From positions 1 through 59,834 of the forward strand of contig MU401676.1 in NCBI GenBank assembly GCA_022579005.1: a DNA stretch of 59,834 bases, in the 5' to 3' direction. The notes beneath the pieces were generated by a model. It saw nothing but the letters and a program-made list of their open reading frames with translations. It was not told the DNA's origin and made no database searches. This DNA comes from Poronia punctata (taxonomy: Eukaryota > Ascomycota > Sordariomycetes > Xylariales > Xylariaceae). Below, in pieces: positions 11,439-22,803 of this stretch (position 1 is its first letter; each line of letters opens with the position of its first letter). A program made the translations under genes and the position numbers.

Positions 11439-12020
11439 ATGACTAACCCCCAACAGCATTACCCGGGCTACGAACCCTTCAAACTAGACTGGACTCGCTC
11501 CCGGCGCTACCGTCCCTCCGTCCTCGTCAAAGCCCGGCACATAAACTGTCCCTTTGCGCGCGCCGACATACACGGGATAAAACCAGTGTGCGAAACCGAA
11601 ATCATCACTCAGATCGACCCTGATATCCGACCAGGTCAAGACTGTTGTTCCAGCTACAACATCGAGGCCATCGGCTTCGCGACTAATCCCATGGTATGTG
11701 CTTTCGAAGAAGAAGAAGAACCGTATCATCCCCTTGCACGGTACGATGTTCTTCTTAACGCGTCCATAGCGTGGGAGGACTATCTGCCCTTGGTTCCGTT
11801 TACAGAGTCTGATGATTTCGAGGGGCCGTTGCCGCATACTGAGGCCTTGTCGCCTCGTCATGTGCATATTATGACGGAGAGGAAGGGGGATTATATCCGG
11901 GTTAATTATGTGACGCGCTTGAATGATGAGGAGCCGCTTGATCGGGGTGATTTGTTGGGGATTTTGGACGAGTTGGTTGAGTGGGTTGAGGGACAACCGA
12001 GGGGTTGGTTTTTCTGGTAG
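11439..12020 (+). CDS. Hypothetical protein, 193 residues
   Basis: An uninterrupted frame from an ATG in the context ATCATGACT to TAG. The protein is soluble-looking and acidic, with a run of five Glu near residue 90, several Trp residues in the second half and a C-terminal PRGWFFW. The first half, RSRRYRPSVLVKARHIN, is basic. I recognise no domain. The bias towards C-ending codons in the first half resembles neighbouring genes. An antisense frame of similar size (11484-12041) overlaps it, which weakens the call. Could be a lineage-specific gene or a chance frame. Confidence 0.5.
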   Translation: MTNPQQHYPGYEPFKLDWTRSRRYRPSVLVKARHINCPFARADIHGIKPVCETEIITQIDPDIRPGQDCCSSYNIEAIGFATNPMVCAFEEEEEPYHPLARYDVLLNASIAWEDYLPLVPFTESDDFEGPLPHTEALSPRHVHIMTERKGDYIRVNYVTRLNDEEPLDRGDLLGILDELVEWVEGQPRGWFFW

Positions 12021-13135
12021 GAGGTAGATTGGGTAAGTCATGCTTAACAGTTGTTTTATCCTCTTATGTAGAATGTTAGACAGCGGCTCTATAGAGATTA
12101 TTATATCCTTGCTTTATACGTACATACTCTTGACCACTTGGCTTTTGTGAAGAATCTATCTACTAGATGGGCTATAGTGAAGAGGCAGGTGCTAGAACTT
12201 GGGACATCAGGGCCATCGTGACATTCAAGACCGTCCCTTTGTTCCCGTCATCACTTTTGACGTTGGTGACATGCCCACGGTTCTAGATATAGCCTGCGAC
12301 AGGGTATATTACTCGAAATATGACCAAGTTCATCATGTTGTCATAAGATCAACCGGTGAGTGTACGTACTGTTCCTATTATGATACCTAGAATGAGGTAA
12401 GCCCTCATAGGACAGCGCATCTAGTTTCATTTATACATTCCATCCTATATATTCCTTATGAGGTTGCGTCCCGATTTCCGCTAATCCTTTATCAATAATC
12501 ATATGCCTTTTTGGAATTAGACGTGGAAGCGTGTTTATTCCGATTTCCTCATCTTCTTAGATTATGTCACATTACCATTCCTTTCGGTCACCTAAGGATC
12601 TGGATACTATATAGCATGTGTGTAGTGGGTCTATGATCTCAAGATCGTGGATAGAGATAGAGATTCAGAGTTGGTGTGTTTTCATTGAGTATTCATATGA
12701 GAGTAGGTATATCGTTATATCGTCCTATGTTCCGAGGGGTATCTCGGTGTAGTATTCGCTTCCATCTCTCACACTCCGGTGAAGATACGAAGCTGCGAAC
12801 TTCGAATATGTCTTGAACCATTTTCCTTCTCAAAAGTCAATATACAGCTTGCGCATTCCTCTTGCTAACTCTTGTAAAATGTTTATTTTCCTGACAAAAG
12901 AGATATTCTCTTCCGTGGCGGAAGCTAGTTGGCTACTGGCTACTTGAAGTATCTGCCTATGTTCCCAAGTAGTATATACATATAAAAGACAGTATACCCC
13001 CAATGCGCCATCGCTAATATCAAATGATGGAGACAAAAGAAAATTTCTACACACTTACCGTGATTGACTGATCCGTAACTTATTATACTTACCCTTATGT
13101 CCGTACCAAACCATACCATTATCACCCTCTTTCCC
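12021..13135. other. Intergenic, no supported gene
   Basis: A frame at 12199-12390 starts with TTG rather than ATG and shows no motif. Antisense frames at 12830-13221 are short and low in coding character. I see no RNA gene or repeat. Confidence 0.45.
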
Positions 13136-14059
13136 TCAACATATCCCATCATATTGTTCTTGTTGCATCTGCGGCACCTGCCCTTGAACAGGCATAGGAG
13201 TTCCCTGCTGCAACAACACACTCAGATTCGACTCGGGATTTTCTTGCATGAACTCAAGAGTCCAGTCGCGGAGATCTTCTTGCACCTCTGGACCCTTGGA
13301 ACAAAAGTGTCCTAGTAGGTTTATTACGTCCAAGTGAAGACGGTTATATTGTCCCGACATCCAGACGTATTCTCGCGCCTGCGCGTGCACGCAAAAGGAC
13401 ATGTTCTGGGGGGTTGTATAGTGGTTGGGTGCGCAGTCGCACATTATCGCGTCGCCGTCGTGGTCTGTCCTGAGCCGTCTTGTTAGCTCGTTTTCGAACA
13501 CGTCGAGAAGGTTGGCGATTAGCTCTGGGGCTGCCAGTTGGCGTAGGCTTAGTCCCTGGTGGGGGCCTGGATATGGTGGGGGTGGAGAGGTACATGGTTG
13601 CTGCTGTTGTTGTTCCTTTTTGTAGAATGGCTGTTGGAAAGGTTGTTGGAAAGGGTTGTGAAAAGGTTGCTGGCGTTGATATTGTGGCTGTTGCCGCGGT
13701 TGGAAGGGTTGGTAGGGTTGCTTTTGTGGGAAATGCAGAGGCTGTTTGGGTGGTTGAAGCTGTTCCCATGAGTCCCGTGACCGATGCCGCTGATACCGTT
13801 GCCGCTGCTGTTGCTGTAGCTGTTGCTGTAGCTGTTGAAAAGGCTGTGGTTGTCCTCCTAGTTGCGCTTTCTTTGGGGGATGAACAACGGCATGTTGGCC
13901 AAGTTGTGAAGGTGAGAATTTCCCACCACTTTGAATGTTCTTTAGTATACTGCTCGGGTTCAGGGGACCTCCTTCCCGATGAGGCTGTCGGCGTTGGTAG
14001 TTCGGATCGTAGTTCCTCCCCTTATAGTTGGAAACGTGGTCCTCACGGCGCGGGGCCAT
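13136..14059 (-). CDS. Gln/Pro-rich hypothetical protein
   Basis: Encodes 307 residues from the ATG at 14059 (context CAAATATGGCC). The frame continues 45 bases upstream but only to a TTG. The N-terminal half is strongly biased: basic and Asn/Tyr-rich first, then Gln-rich runs (QQLQQQLQQQQ and later QQQQQ) mixed with QPF and Pro segments, up to about residue 175. The second half (APELIANLLDVFENELTRRL, then a Cys/His-containing stretch and ENPESNLSVLLQQ) is better ordered and looks helical. Such tracts occur in fungal transcription or RNA-granule proteins, but I recognise no domain and give no function. The repetitive CAG/CAA composition produces large frames on the opposite strand, which I treat as shadows. 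Confidence 0.55.
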   Translation of the reverse strand: MAPRREDHVSNYKGRNYDPNYQRRQPHREGGPLNPSSILKNIQSGGKFSPSQLGQHAVVHPPKKAQLGGQPQPFQQLQQQLQQQQRQRYQRHRSRDSWEQLQPPKQPLHFPQKQPYQPFQPRQQPQYQRQQPFHNPFQQPFQQPFYKKEQQQQQPCTSPPPPYPGPHQGLSLRQLAAPELIANLLDVFENELTRRLRTDHDGDAIMCDCAPNHYTTPQNMSFCVHAQAREYVWMSGQYNRLHLDVINLLGHFCSKGPEVQEDLRDWTLEFMQENPESNLSVLLQQGTPMPVQGQVPQMQQEQYDGIC

Positions 14060-15132
14060 ATTTGCGGGTCTGTAGGGGTATAGGGGTAAAGAAAATATTT
14101 GCAAGGAAGGGATGAGTTGTAAAACCAGAACAAGATGTGGCTGTGACGGCTACGTGAGGAAGTCAGGAAGTGGGCGGGCAAAAGTGCTATTATCTTCGAG
14201 TCAATCGAAGATAATAAGTAATGACGGGCTAGTAGAGAATGTCGAGATGATGTTCACATTGGTCGGGAATCAAGAGTAGGTTGGCTTCTTTCCTTTATGT
14301 ATTCTAGCACACCCTCGACTTGTCTTCGAACAGGGGGGCCTGGTATTAACAATGCTCTTATATCCGCTGCAGCGCCAAAGAAACGGGCAATGTGATGTCT
14401 TGTTGGTAGTCGCATCAAAGGGTTCTTTGTCCGAGATGGACGCTTGAAAAAACTCGACATTTGTTTCGACATCTGCTTCTTTGTTGTGGGCATTTTGAAA
14501 GACGTTGTTTGCCCAAAGTTGTTTATTAAGGGCTGTGCGCCAACCAATGTGCAACGTCTTGAAGCGCATAAGGTACTGTGCTTCATTACGCCTTGGTGTC
14601 ACATTTCCCCTGATCAGGCTCCAGGCCAGGGTGTCGGCGTCAGCTCCGTCCGGTTGAACTCTCAAAGACCATCGCCTTGCACCGGCTTTGACGAACGAAA
14701 ACTATTCACTCGACCTTGTTTGCCGTGTCCCCAAGTCTAGGTTGTAATCTGCCCAAGCACTGGAGAAACAGATAAGTATTTATTACTAAAAGTATGCTTT
14801 GGTTTCATTCATCTGGTACCTATATAGCTCCTCAGCCTTCTTTCTACCTGCAAGTATCGGCCCACATGCGAATCAATCATGTAGTCATCCTTAGTACGCC
14901 TCATACTCCTTTGACCCAGTGATCCAGTAAACCTGATGCCGATTAATGTATTTAGTATGTCTAGGTATGTACCAACGCCTGTCTGTACAAGTCATTCAGT
15001 GTCTGCCGCTGTCCCTTATCCTTGTCGGATCAAACTGACAAGCCAAAAACCATGGGGAGAAGGCTGTTATGCCGAAACCAAAAAAAACCGATAGTCGGGC
15101 AGACGCGTTATATCATAACCGCAAAGGGCGAA
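14060..15132. other. Intergenic with an uncertain antisense frame
   Basis: On the minus strand, 14254-14493 encodes 79 residues from an ATG (MPTTKKQMSKQMSSFFKRPS and onward). An alternative frame in the same stretch is also open. Neither has a recognised motif. The stretch could be a decayed gene or chance. The remainder (14740-15132) shows nothing. Confidence 0.3.
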
Positions 15133-17035
15133 TCATGACTGACCCCAGCGTCTCCAGAACTGCCAAGCAGGCGGTCTGCTCGTTCCTGTCTCGCGTTTTG
15201 TGATCTGATCCCGACCTTGTATCCGCCAAAAGAAGATGGGGATGCCCGTCAGGACGAACGCAACCACGATGATCGTTTTGAGCGGTTGGGCAAACACGGC
15301 TCTGCTCAAGAGAAACAAACTGACACAGCAGAATATTATGGGCGTGGTGATCCACGTCTTGTACGGTCGTTCCAGATACGGCTCCTTGACTCGGAGGATG
15401 ATCAAGCCAAGCACGGTCAGGAAGTAAAAAGAATATCCCGCCACGCCGTAAAAAGTGACCAGTTCGCCGAACTCTCCGACTACGATGTAGGCCGTTGTCA
15501 GAAGAGTATTCAGTATCAGGGCATTCACCGGTGTGAAGAATAGCCCCATCTCCTCATCGCCGATCATGTTGCGAAGACGTTTGGAGAGCCAACCCGTCCG
15601 TCTGACGGGAGTGAGCCGAGGCTCGGCGGATCCAAGTCCGATACGACCAACAAAGGAGGGGACGAAACCCTCCTTCGCAGCCGCATACACTAGCCGGCTG
15701 CTCGTAAATGCCGTCGAATTAAGTGACCCGAAACAGGACGCGCTGACAATGAGCGCAAACACCAGTGCACCAGCCGGGCCGAACACCTTGCTTCCAAAGG
15801 CAACCGCCACCGTATTCGTGCTGTTCAGGAGGTCCTTTGGTAAGACGAGAAAGTAGGAGAAATTGGCTAAAAGGTAGCCGATGATGACCAAGGGCATGGC
15901 CGTATGGATGACTCGCGGGAGGTCTCGGGAGGGGTTACGGAATTCGCCCACAACGTAGTTCGTCTGATAAACAATCGTTATTAGTACTTCGTCTCGGGAG
16001 ATTTCGGATCTGGGTTGCTATACTTACGTTGTCCCAACCGTCGTATGCCCACAGCCCGGCATACAAGGCGACAGCCCAATGGCTACCGTCGGTGGACGTC
16101 CCCTCGAACCATTGGTGATTTTTCCACTCCATGTTCGCTTCGCCCGAGAACGAGAAGCCGGTGAGGGCGACGACGACGCCAACTATCGTCACGCCTAGTA
16201 GAGCAATGAACTTTAGAAACATGAGCGCGTCGTTGATGCGCGTCCCCAGTCGTGTCGAGACGCAGTTCATAAACGTGACAACGAAGAGACCTGCGAGGCC
16301 CACACCCTTATTAATCCAAGGGTTGATATGCTCGGCCTCGGCGCCGATGAAGGCCCTGACAAGATACTCGCCCATGATGATGGCGATTATAGCCGCGCTC
16401 CCCGGCTTCAGTACTAGCACAGCGACCCAAGTGAACAGGAAGCCAGACAGTTCGCCCATAATCTTTGACAGATAGGCTTGGGCGCCACCATTCAGAGGAA
16501 TTGCGCCCCCCAATTCGGCATAGCTTGCCGCACCCGTCCATGCCAATATGCCTGCCATCGCCCATACTACCAGGGATGCGCCTGGCGAGCCGACATTGAC
16601 ATTGACCTGGCTGGGAGACGAAAAGATACCAGACCCGATGATGAGCCCGACGATCAAGCCTAGCCCGTTCAAGTATGTCAACGTCTTGTGCTTTTCCAGA
16701 GAGGCACCGCCTAATCCACCATGGTGTTGTGCAGTCGAGGAAGGACCGCCCAAGGGCGTATAACCGGGCGCGTTCGAGGACGAGAGGGGAAACAGGTTGG
16801 CGGAATAGTCGAAATTGGAGGTGACGGAATACGTCCTACCGCGGGCGCCGCCTAGCGCAGTGCGGCCCGCGAGATGGCTGGCGGGATTGCCGTCGTCAAA
16901 GGGATCATCTTGCTCGAGCGAGAACTTGCGCGACGAGGATATCGAAGGTCTCGAATCGGTTTCGGAATATGTACCAGGACCCCGACTTGACGAAGCCAAC
17001 GAAGCGAGCTCCAGAGAATCCCGTTCGTTGGGCAT
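15133..17035 (-). CDS. LAT-type (APC superfamily) amino-acid permease, methionine-permease-like
   Basis: Two exons on the minus strand (17035-16028 and 15963-15133) give 612 residues. The intron is 64 bases with donor GTAAGTA and acceptor CAG. The first ~110 residues are a hydrophilic Ser-rich cytosolic tail. The transporter core starts at YLNGLGLIVGLIIGSGIFSS, the TM1 unwound GSGIF motif of the APC fold. It has about 12 hydrophobic segments. The junction D-N-T-N-Y-V-V-G-E-F-R-N-P-S-R matches the conserved GE.-P segment of L-type transporters and confirms the splice. Fungal relatives (Mup1/Mup3) import methionine and cysteine at the plasma membrane; the substrate here is inferred from family only. 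The long N-terminus is a plausible target for ubiquitin-dependent turnover. Confidence 0.92.
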
Positions 17036-17504
17036 TGCGCTTTGGTCGTTTTCTTTAGACGCTTGGTGTAGGGATCTTCAAGACAATGGTGGAGGTTGAA
17101 TTCTATAAAATGGTCTGTCCGGTACAAAACATTGTCGGAAAATGGAAAGTCGATCGCAACTTGTTTGTCGAGAGGACTGGTTCCTGAACCAAGAGAGTCG
17201 CAGGTTTATATCGTGAGTTAGAGTGGCCCTGGTTGGTCGAGACGTCCTCACGAGGCTTTCAATTCGGTATAGGAAGGCACCGGCCAACGATCGATGAAGA
17301 TTTGATTGATCGTGATCTTTACGAGGGGCGATGGCGATATTAGGACATAGAGTAGAGGTTCATCAAGGTCCGTAAACTTGGGACACCGGGTCGGCCTGGT
17401 TACGACAGCACGCCAAGGGGGAAAAAGAAAGAGATGATTGTAGCACGTATGAATGCGAGGTTAGAAGAGACTAGTCTTTCTGCAAGAGGACAAGTCAAAG
17501 CATA

Positions 17505-17711
17505 TTACTGTTCTAGATAAAAGTCCAAATCGGGGGGTTTTGAGGAGCGAATCTTTGACTGTTCACCTTGCGTGGAGTTGGAGCTATGGCTGTTTAAGGT
17601 AGTGGGTACGTCACCCCCTGAAAGCATATTTTCCTGGGGATAATCGGGGACCTGCTGGGCATGTCCATGCAGTTCTTCATCGTGTACCCGACCACCTTTC
17701 TTCGTAGACAT
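17505..17711 (-). CDS. Possible small hydrophilic protein, 68 residues
   Basis: An ATG-initiated frame within the long region upstream of the permease gene. The product is polar and contains HDEELHGHAQQVPDYP, followed by a Gly-Asp-Val-Pro segment and several Ser/Asn. There is no signal peptide, TM segment or recognised domain. The non-repetitive, internally consistent composition looks coding, but nothing proves it. It could also be the last exon of a larger unrecognised gene. Confidence 0.35.
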   Translation of the reverse strand: MSTKKGGRVHDEELHGHAQQVPDYPQENMLSGGDVPTTLNSHSSNSTQGEQSKIRSSKPPDLDFYLEQ

Positions 17712-19191
17712 CTACAAAGGTCCGCTGCTGCAAGTACTTCCCGGTAGGTACCTACCCACTCCCTAACACCTGGGGCCTAGCAAGCCGACCACCTACCGGT
17801 TTTAGTACCTTTTTGAGCACACCAATCAGCCTCCTAGTTTTGTAGATTTCTTTCACCGCGGATTTCTTTTGCATCTTCATTTTCCCCTAACCCCTTTTAC
17901 CATTTTCAAGCACAACTCAGAATTTGTACTTGCAAATTGTAAATTATCTGGAGAGTTCGAGCTGTAAAAGTCGTCTCGACATGACGGATTCGTGGTTCTG
18001 AAGCGTTATGGATGTAGGGCTACCTACTCGTACTGCACCGTTTAGGTGGTTCCAACACAGTCGCCGTAGCCGTCACTGTCACCCAAGGCCCTTGGAACGT
18101 AGTACAGATTACCTACGAGTAGAAGTAATGATACGGGCACGTGGGATACGTCCAAATGCATACGGACCCTTGTCATAATATCAATTTTGATGTGTTTTGA
18201 GATCAGCTAATGAATAGTGATCAATCACATGAGCAGAAAGACGTCCAAAACACCCTATGCGCTGTCACCTTTCAAGTGTTAAGCATACCTTGATAACAAA
18301 ACAATGTCTCGGCAACTGGTTGAGACCGCGTTCAACCAAAGTAAGTGACTCTTCATCGCCGAAGAAGCAGGATACCTGGACAGTGCGTGCCGGTCTGAGC
18401 AACTCTGACTGCTGCTTTTTTGAAATCTGTCGACATGCCTGGCATAGAAGTATCTATTCTAGGGTACATGAGACCCGATATACGAAGCTCGATATCAAAC
18501 ATTGCAGTCTATTTTCACGCAATACCCAGGTATACGGCACAAGCTCAACTTGCCTACTGATGCAAGGTAAGTACTTTACTTGCTATTTAGCTAGTCGGCA
18601 ACTTCTGGACTGATGTGAAACAGCCTGTTGTCTGCCGGCATTATGAATTCTTGCAGACCTAGGCTTTCAAGAACAGTTATAAAGTACTCGTGATAATCAT
18701 ATACGAGTAGAAACTCGCGTTTTGCCACGCCAAAGAGTCGGGCTAGGTCAATGTAACTGACCTAAGGTAGTTCCAAAGAATCTTTGCAAGTAGCATAATT
18801 GAGTATTCAAATTCACATGTACCTAGCAACGAAGTCTTGCAAGACGTCGGGTGTATCGAGGCATCTGACATCTACGAGTAGTACGTCACGTCCGTGTACA
18901 AACAAAATTTGGTGGGGTACACATCTAATGTAGAGGTCCTACCCTGCTAGGCTAGGTAGGAGTGTAGGGCATAAGTGTGGGTACCTCTCATCGGGCATTA
19001 GCACAATCCTTGCACGTCGTCTGCCAAAATGTTCGCGATAAGTCAAGATCGATCAAGATCTGTGACATTATACACGTAGTCGTTTGTTCAAATACCTCGG
19101 CAGCGTACACTTAAACCCCCCCATTGTGGCTGCATAACTCCTTGACGCATCGATTAGCACGAAGTAGGTAGTTCCTGGTACTGCTGCGACC
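17712..19191. other. Intergenic region upstream of the leucyl-tRNA synthetase gene
   Basis: Contains several further copies of the TACGAGTAG / CTACTCGTA word (near 18022, 18111, 18702 and 18871) and GGTAGG/CCTACC words. A frame at 18257-18613 (118 codons) begins with ATG but has no family feature and an uneven composition, so I do not annotate it. Confidence 0.4.
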
Positions 19192-19221
19192 ATGCAATTC
19201 GCCAAATGCATCGCACCATAG
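19192..19221 (+). promoter_or_regulatory. Upstream ORF overlapping the LeuRS start
   Basis: A nine-residue frame, MQFAKCIAP, with its ATG in a good context (A at -3) and a stop 15 bases past the main ATG (19206). The main ATG has a weak context (C at -3). If the transcript starts upstream of 19192, this uORF should reduce synthetase translation. The regulatory role is inferred. Confidence 0.4.
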
Positions 19222-22200
19222 GAAAGCTTGTCGGGCCCGGCCTCAAGCTTACTGCGCCTTCAATATGTATCGGAAGACCGCACGTCTGGGCTGATGCGCC
19301 GAAGAGGCTCTACGCAACCACGCAGCTCGACCTACCAGGGCTAGATCGAAGATGGCGGCAGAAATGGAATGACAATAGAACGCTCGGACAGAACAGATTA
19401 AAAGGCGAACCTTCCACCAAATCATCTGCCGGTTCAGCACCCAGCACAGCAGAGAATGTAGCAGACACTACAAAAGCGAGCACGAACCAGAGTCCATCTT
19501 CGACCGATCATATGTATATCCTCTCCATGTTCCCGTATCCCTCGGGGAATCTTCACTTGGGGCATCTCCGTGTCTACACAATAGCCGACGTCGTGGCGCG
19601 ATACCACACATTGAAAGGTCGCAATGTATTATTACCGATGGGATGGGATGCGTTCGGCCTACCAGCCGAGAACGCTGCCATAGAAAGGGGCATCGACCCG
19701 GCTGTCTGGACCCGTAAAAATATCTCTCAGATGAAAGCACAGTTGGAGCTCATGAATGGAACATTCGACTGGTCAAGGGTAGGTTTGGGCGCTGCTCTGA
19801 ACGGCAGACTTATGATCACGATTGACTGATACCGCTTGCGATCTGTAGGAGTTTGCGACCTGTGACCCCGAATTCTATAAGCATACTCAAAAGCTCTTCC
19901 TTTTGCTGCACCGAAATGGCCTCGTAACACGACAGCGTGCTGTCGTCAACTGGGACCCCGTAGACAAGACTGTCCTTGCAAACGAACAGGTAGACTCAGA
20001 AGGCCATTCCTGGAGATCGGGCGCCAAAGTAGAACAGCGCCCGCTGGAGCAATGGTTCTTGCGCATTACCGAATACAAGGAGGCGCTACTTCGCGATCTC
20101 GACGAGCTTTCTAAGAACGATTGCTGGCCAGAGCGAGTGTTGGCCATGCAGAGAAACTGGCTGGGACGTACCACGGGCGCAAGATATCGGTTTCCGCTCA
20201 GCGTCGATAGGGGAGCTAAGGTACAGGACCCTGCCCTGGAGGATCTCGAGATATACACCTCCCGCCCAGAGACCATTTTCGGGGTTCAATTCATTGCTAT
20301 TTCACCTAAGAGCAAACTAGCCGAACTGCTTGCCGAGTCTGACCCGAACGTTCGGGCATATTTGGACAACCTTGGCGATGACACAGAGGGGAGCATGCAA
20401 GGGCTCCATATACCATATATGCGAGCGCATAGCCCTCTCAGCCGCATGCCGGCGCAGTCCAAATCCCAGTCTGAGCCGCTACCGGTCTACATCGCCCCCT
20501 ACGTTCGAGGCGACTACGAGACCGGGGCCGTCATGGGGGTTCCAGCGCATGATTTGAGGGATTTCTCGTTCTGGCAGCAGAACTCGTTGACACGGGTACT
20601 TAACTATGCGGTTACGCCTGATCCCTCGGGAGCTGTCCGTAAACTGGACGGCCCTTACCTCGAGTCGGGGTTCATGACCCAGCTGGCGGGTGAACACCAT
20701 CGAAAGGGATCAGATGAAGTCGTACAATCTCTGGTTGAAGAGATTGGGGCGGAAACTGGACTGGCCGAGCTTCGTATCAAGTGGAAACTTAGGGACTGGC
20801 TTATCAGTAGACAGAGATACTGGGGCACACCAATTCCCATCATACACTGTGAGAGTTGTGGGCCACAGCCTGTCCCTGACGACCAGCTTCCTGTCGAGCT
20901 GCCGCGAGTCGATCATCACTGGGCCGGTGGTAAGGCAGGAAACCCTCTCGAATCTGCTACTGACTGGGTCAACACAACCTGCCCCAGCTGTCGAGGCCCG
21001 GCTAAAAGAGATACCGATACGATGGATACATTTGTCGACTCGAGTTGGTACTATATGAGGTTTGCAGACCCACATAACGGAGACGCCCCGATCTCCGAGG
21101 CTGCAGCCCGGAGTCACTTACCTGTCGATGTATACATAGGAGGTGTCGAGCACGCCATCCTCCATCTTCTCTACGCGCGGTTCTTCTACAAGTCTGTCAT
21201 GGATGGCCTGTTTCCCGGGAAAGCATTGGGAAGCACAGCAGGAGGCGTTCCGAACTCTTCCCTCGAACCGTTCAAACGGCTAATCACTCAAGGCATGGTC
21301 CATGGCAAAACCTGCTCCGACCCCGATAATGGACGCTTTCTCAAGCCGGACGAAGTCGACCTGTCCAATCCGTCAGAGCCGAAGATTGTAGCTTCGGGAA
21401 AGCGACCGACCATCACGTACGAGAAAATGTCCAAATCAAAGCACAACGGGGTCGACCCGACCAAGTTCATTTCACAGTACGGAGCAGATGCCACACGTGC
21501 ACACATACTCTTCCAAGCACCGGTAGCGGAAGTTTTGAATTGGGACGACAACAAGATTTCGGGTATTACACGATGGCTGCGGCGGGTCTACGACCATGTC
21601 CATACGCTCGTGGCTAGCTCAGCGGCGAACGGAGGGCAACCGACGGAATTTGATGGACAAAAGTTCTTTGCGAGACCAGTCGAGGAGCTGAATGCCATGA
21701 GTGAAGAAGAAATGGGACGTTGGGAAGATAGTATGGGCGTATGGCGTGCCGTCCAAGAGTCGATACCCAGCATCACTTCTGCTTACGACAAAATCTACTC
21801 GCTCAACACGGCTGTGTCGACGCTCATGAGCTTGACAAACGCCGTACTAGAAAAGCCCGACGCCGCACCGTGTGTCAGACTAGCGGCGACAACGGAGCTG
21901 ATTCGACTCATGGCGCCCATCGCCCCCGCGTTTGCCGAGGAGTGCTGGAGCTTGCTACAGCCAAGTGCCGGCATGCTCTTTGGGGATGCTGCGCCAGCGC
22001 GGTGGCCATCGACCGATGGGTCGCTCCCGTATCTGAAAGTCAACCGCACCAAGTGCACCGTAGCAGTTAATGGTAAGAAACGCTGCATAGTCGACATACC
22101 GCTCAAGCCGGCCCACATTGATGATGGCGCCGCAGCAGAGGCTTGGATCACTGAACAAGTTCTCCTGTCGGCCGAGGCTCAGGAGAAGCTTGGCACGCCT

Positions 22201-22296
22201 GAGAACGACATTCGAAAGGCGACGAAAATCTTTGTCATGAAAGGTGGTAAGGGCGTGAACTACTTGATACCCAAGCCTTCGAAAAGCTCAGTATAA
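19206..22296 (+). CDS. leu-5: Mitochondrial leucyl-tRNA synthetase
   Basis: Two exons (19206-19778 and 19849-22296) encode 1006 residues. The 70-base intron joins DWSR to EFATCDPEF, a conserved LeuRS segment. Class-I signatures: the HIGH equivalent HLGH at residues 117-120 within [11 protein letters not shown], and KMSKS at 717-721. The inserted editing (CP1) domain is recognisable from [12 protein letters not shown] and [13 protein letters not shown]. The [16 protein letters not shown] block is typical of bacterial/mitochondrial LeuRS. The N-terminus is basic and Asp/Glu-poor, as in a mitochondrial presequence. The enzyme charges mitochondrial tRNA-Leu. Relatives in yeast (NAM2) and Neurospora (leu-5) also assist group I intron splicing; that role is not testable here. 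MTQ1 lies downstream on the same strand, 466 bases away. Confidence 0.97.
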
Positions 22297-22758
22297 GTCC
22301 GACTTGACTTGTACTTGTAAAAAAGTGTAACTATATGTGCAGTATTTATACCTACATAACCTAACTGTATATGTCGAAGCTTTTCGAAATACTATATATC
22401 TGATTATACTGGTAGAATAAACAGCAGTATTCTCGAAGACGCTGAATGCCCGAGAACTCCTTTACATGCCCGTCAGTGCTAACATTGTACGTGTACCTTT
22501 CCTGAACCCCGATTGACCGTGGGACCGTATATGCCCAAAGAAGCTAAGCTAGCCTGTCTGGGGGTAGTCTGACAGTATTGCCTATTACGTACAAGTACCC
22601 TTTTATTCTCTATCAAAACATAAATTTAACTTTTAGATACCTACTTGGGAACGTTGAAGCGTTTTGTACAAGAGTGAAATCGCCTTCAACAATGGAAAGG
22701 ATTTAGATGGCCAAGTCATGATGATATGAACAGTCCATAAACCCTCCTTGGACTGGTA
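22297..22758. other. Intergenic between LeuRS and MTQ1 genes
   Basis: A short tandem gene spacer. Nothing beyond presumed 3' UTR and promoter sequence can be seen. Confidence 0.4.
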
Positions 22759-22803
22759 ATGAATGCCGCGCCTGGCGCCTTCGCTCTTCTGGCGCGCCGG
22801 TAG
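22759..22803 (+). promoter_or_regulatory. Upstream ATG/uORF overlapping the MTQ1 start
   Basis: The sequence TAATGAATGCC holds two ATGs four bases apart. The first (22759) has G at -3 and opens a 14-residue frame that stops at 22803. The second (22763, T at -3) is the MTQ1 start. An in-frame TGA lies directly before 22763, so no upstream extension is possible without splicing. Leaky scanning would be needed; the regulatory meaning is inferred. Confidence 0.4.

Noticed and set aside
11484..12041. 185-codon minus-strand frame
   Set aside because: Overlaps the 193-residue plus-strand frame; the plus-strand start context and end look better, though neither has homology-like features.
12199..12390. 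63-codon frame
   Set aside because: Starts with TTG and has no supporting signal.
13480..14115. 211-codon plus-strand frame rich in Val/Ala
   Set aside because: Antisense to the CAG/CAA-rich coding sequence of the Gln-rich protein and without any motif.
14254..14665. Two overlapping minus-strand frames (about 110 and 130 codons)
   Set aside because: Plausible composition but no motif, no clear splice structure and two competing frames; left as an uncertain stretch.
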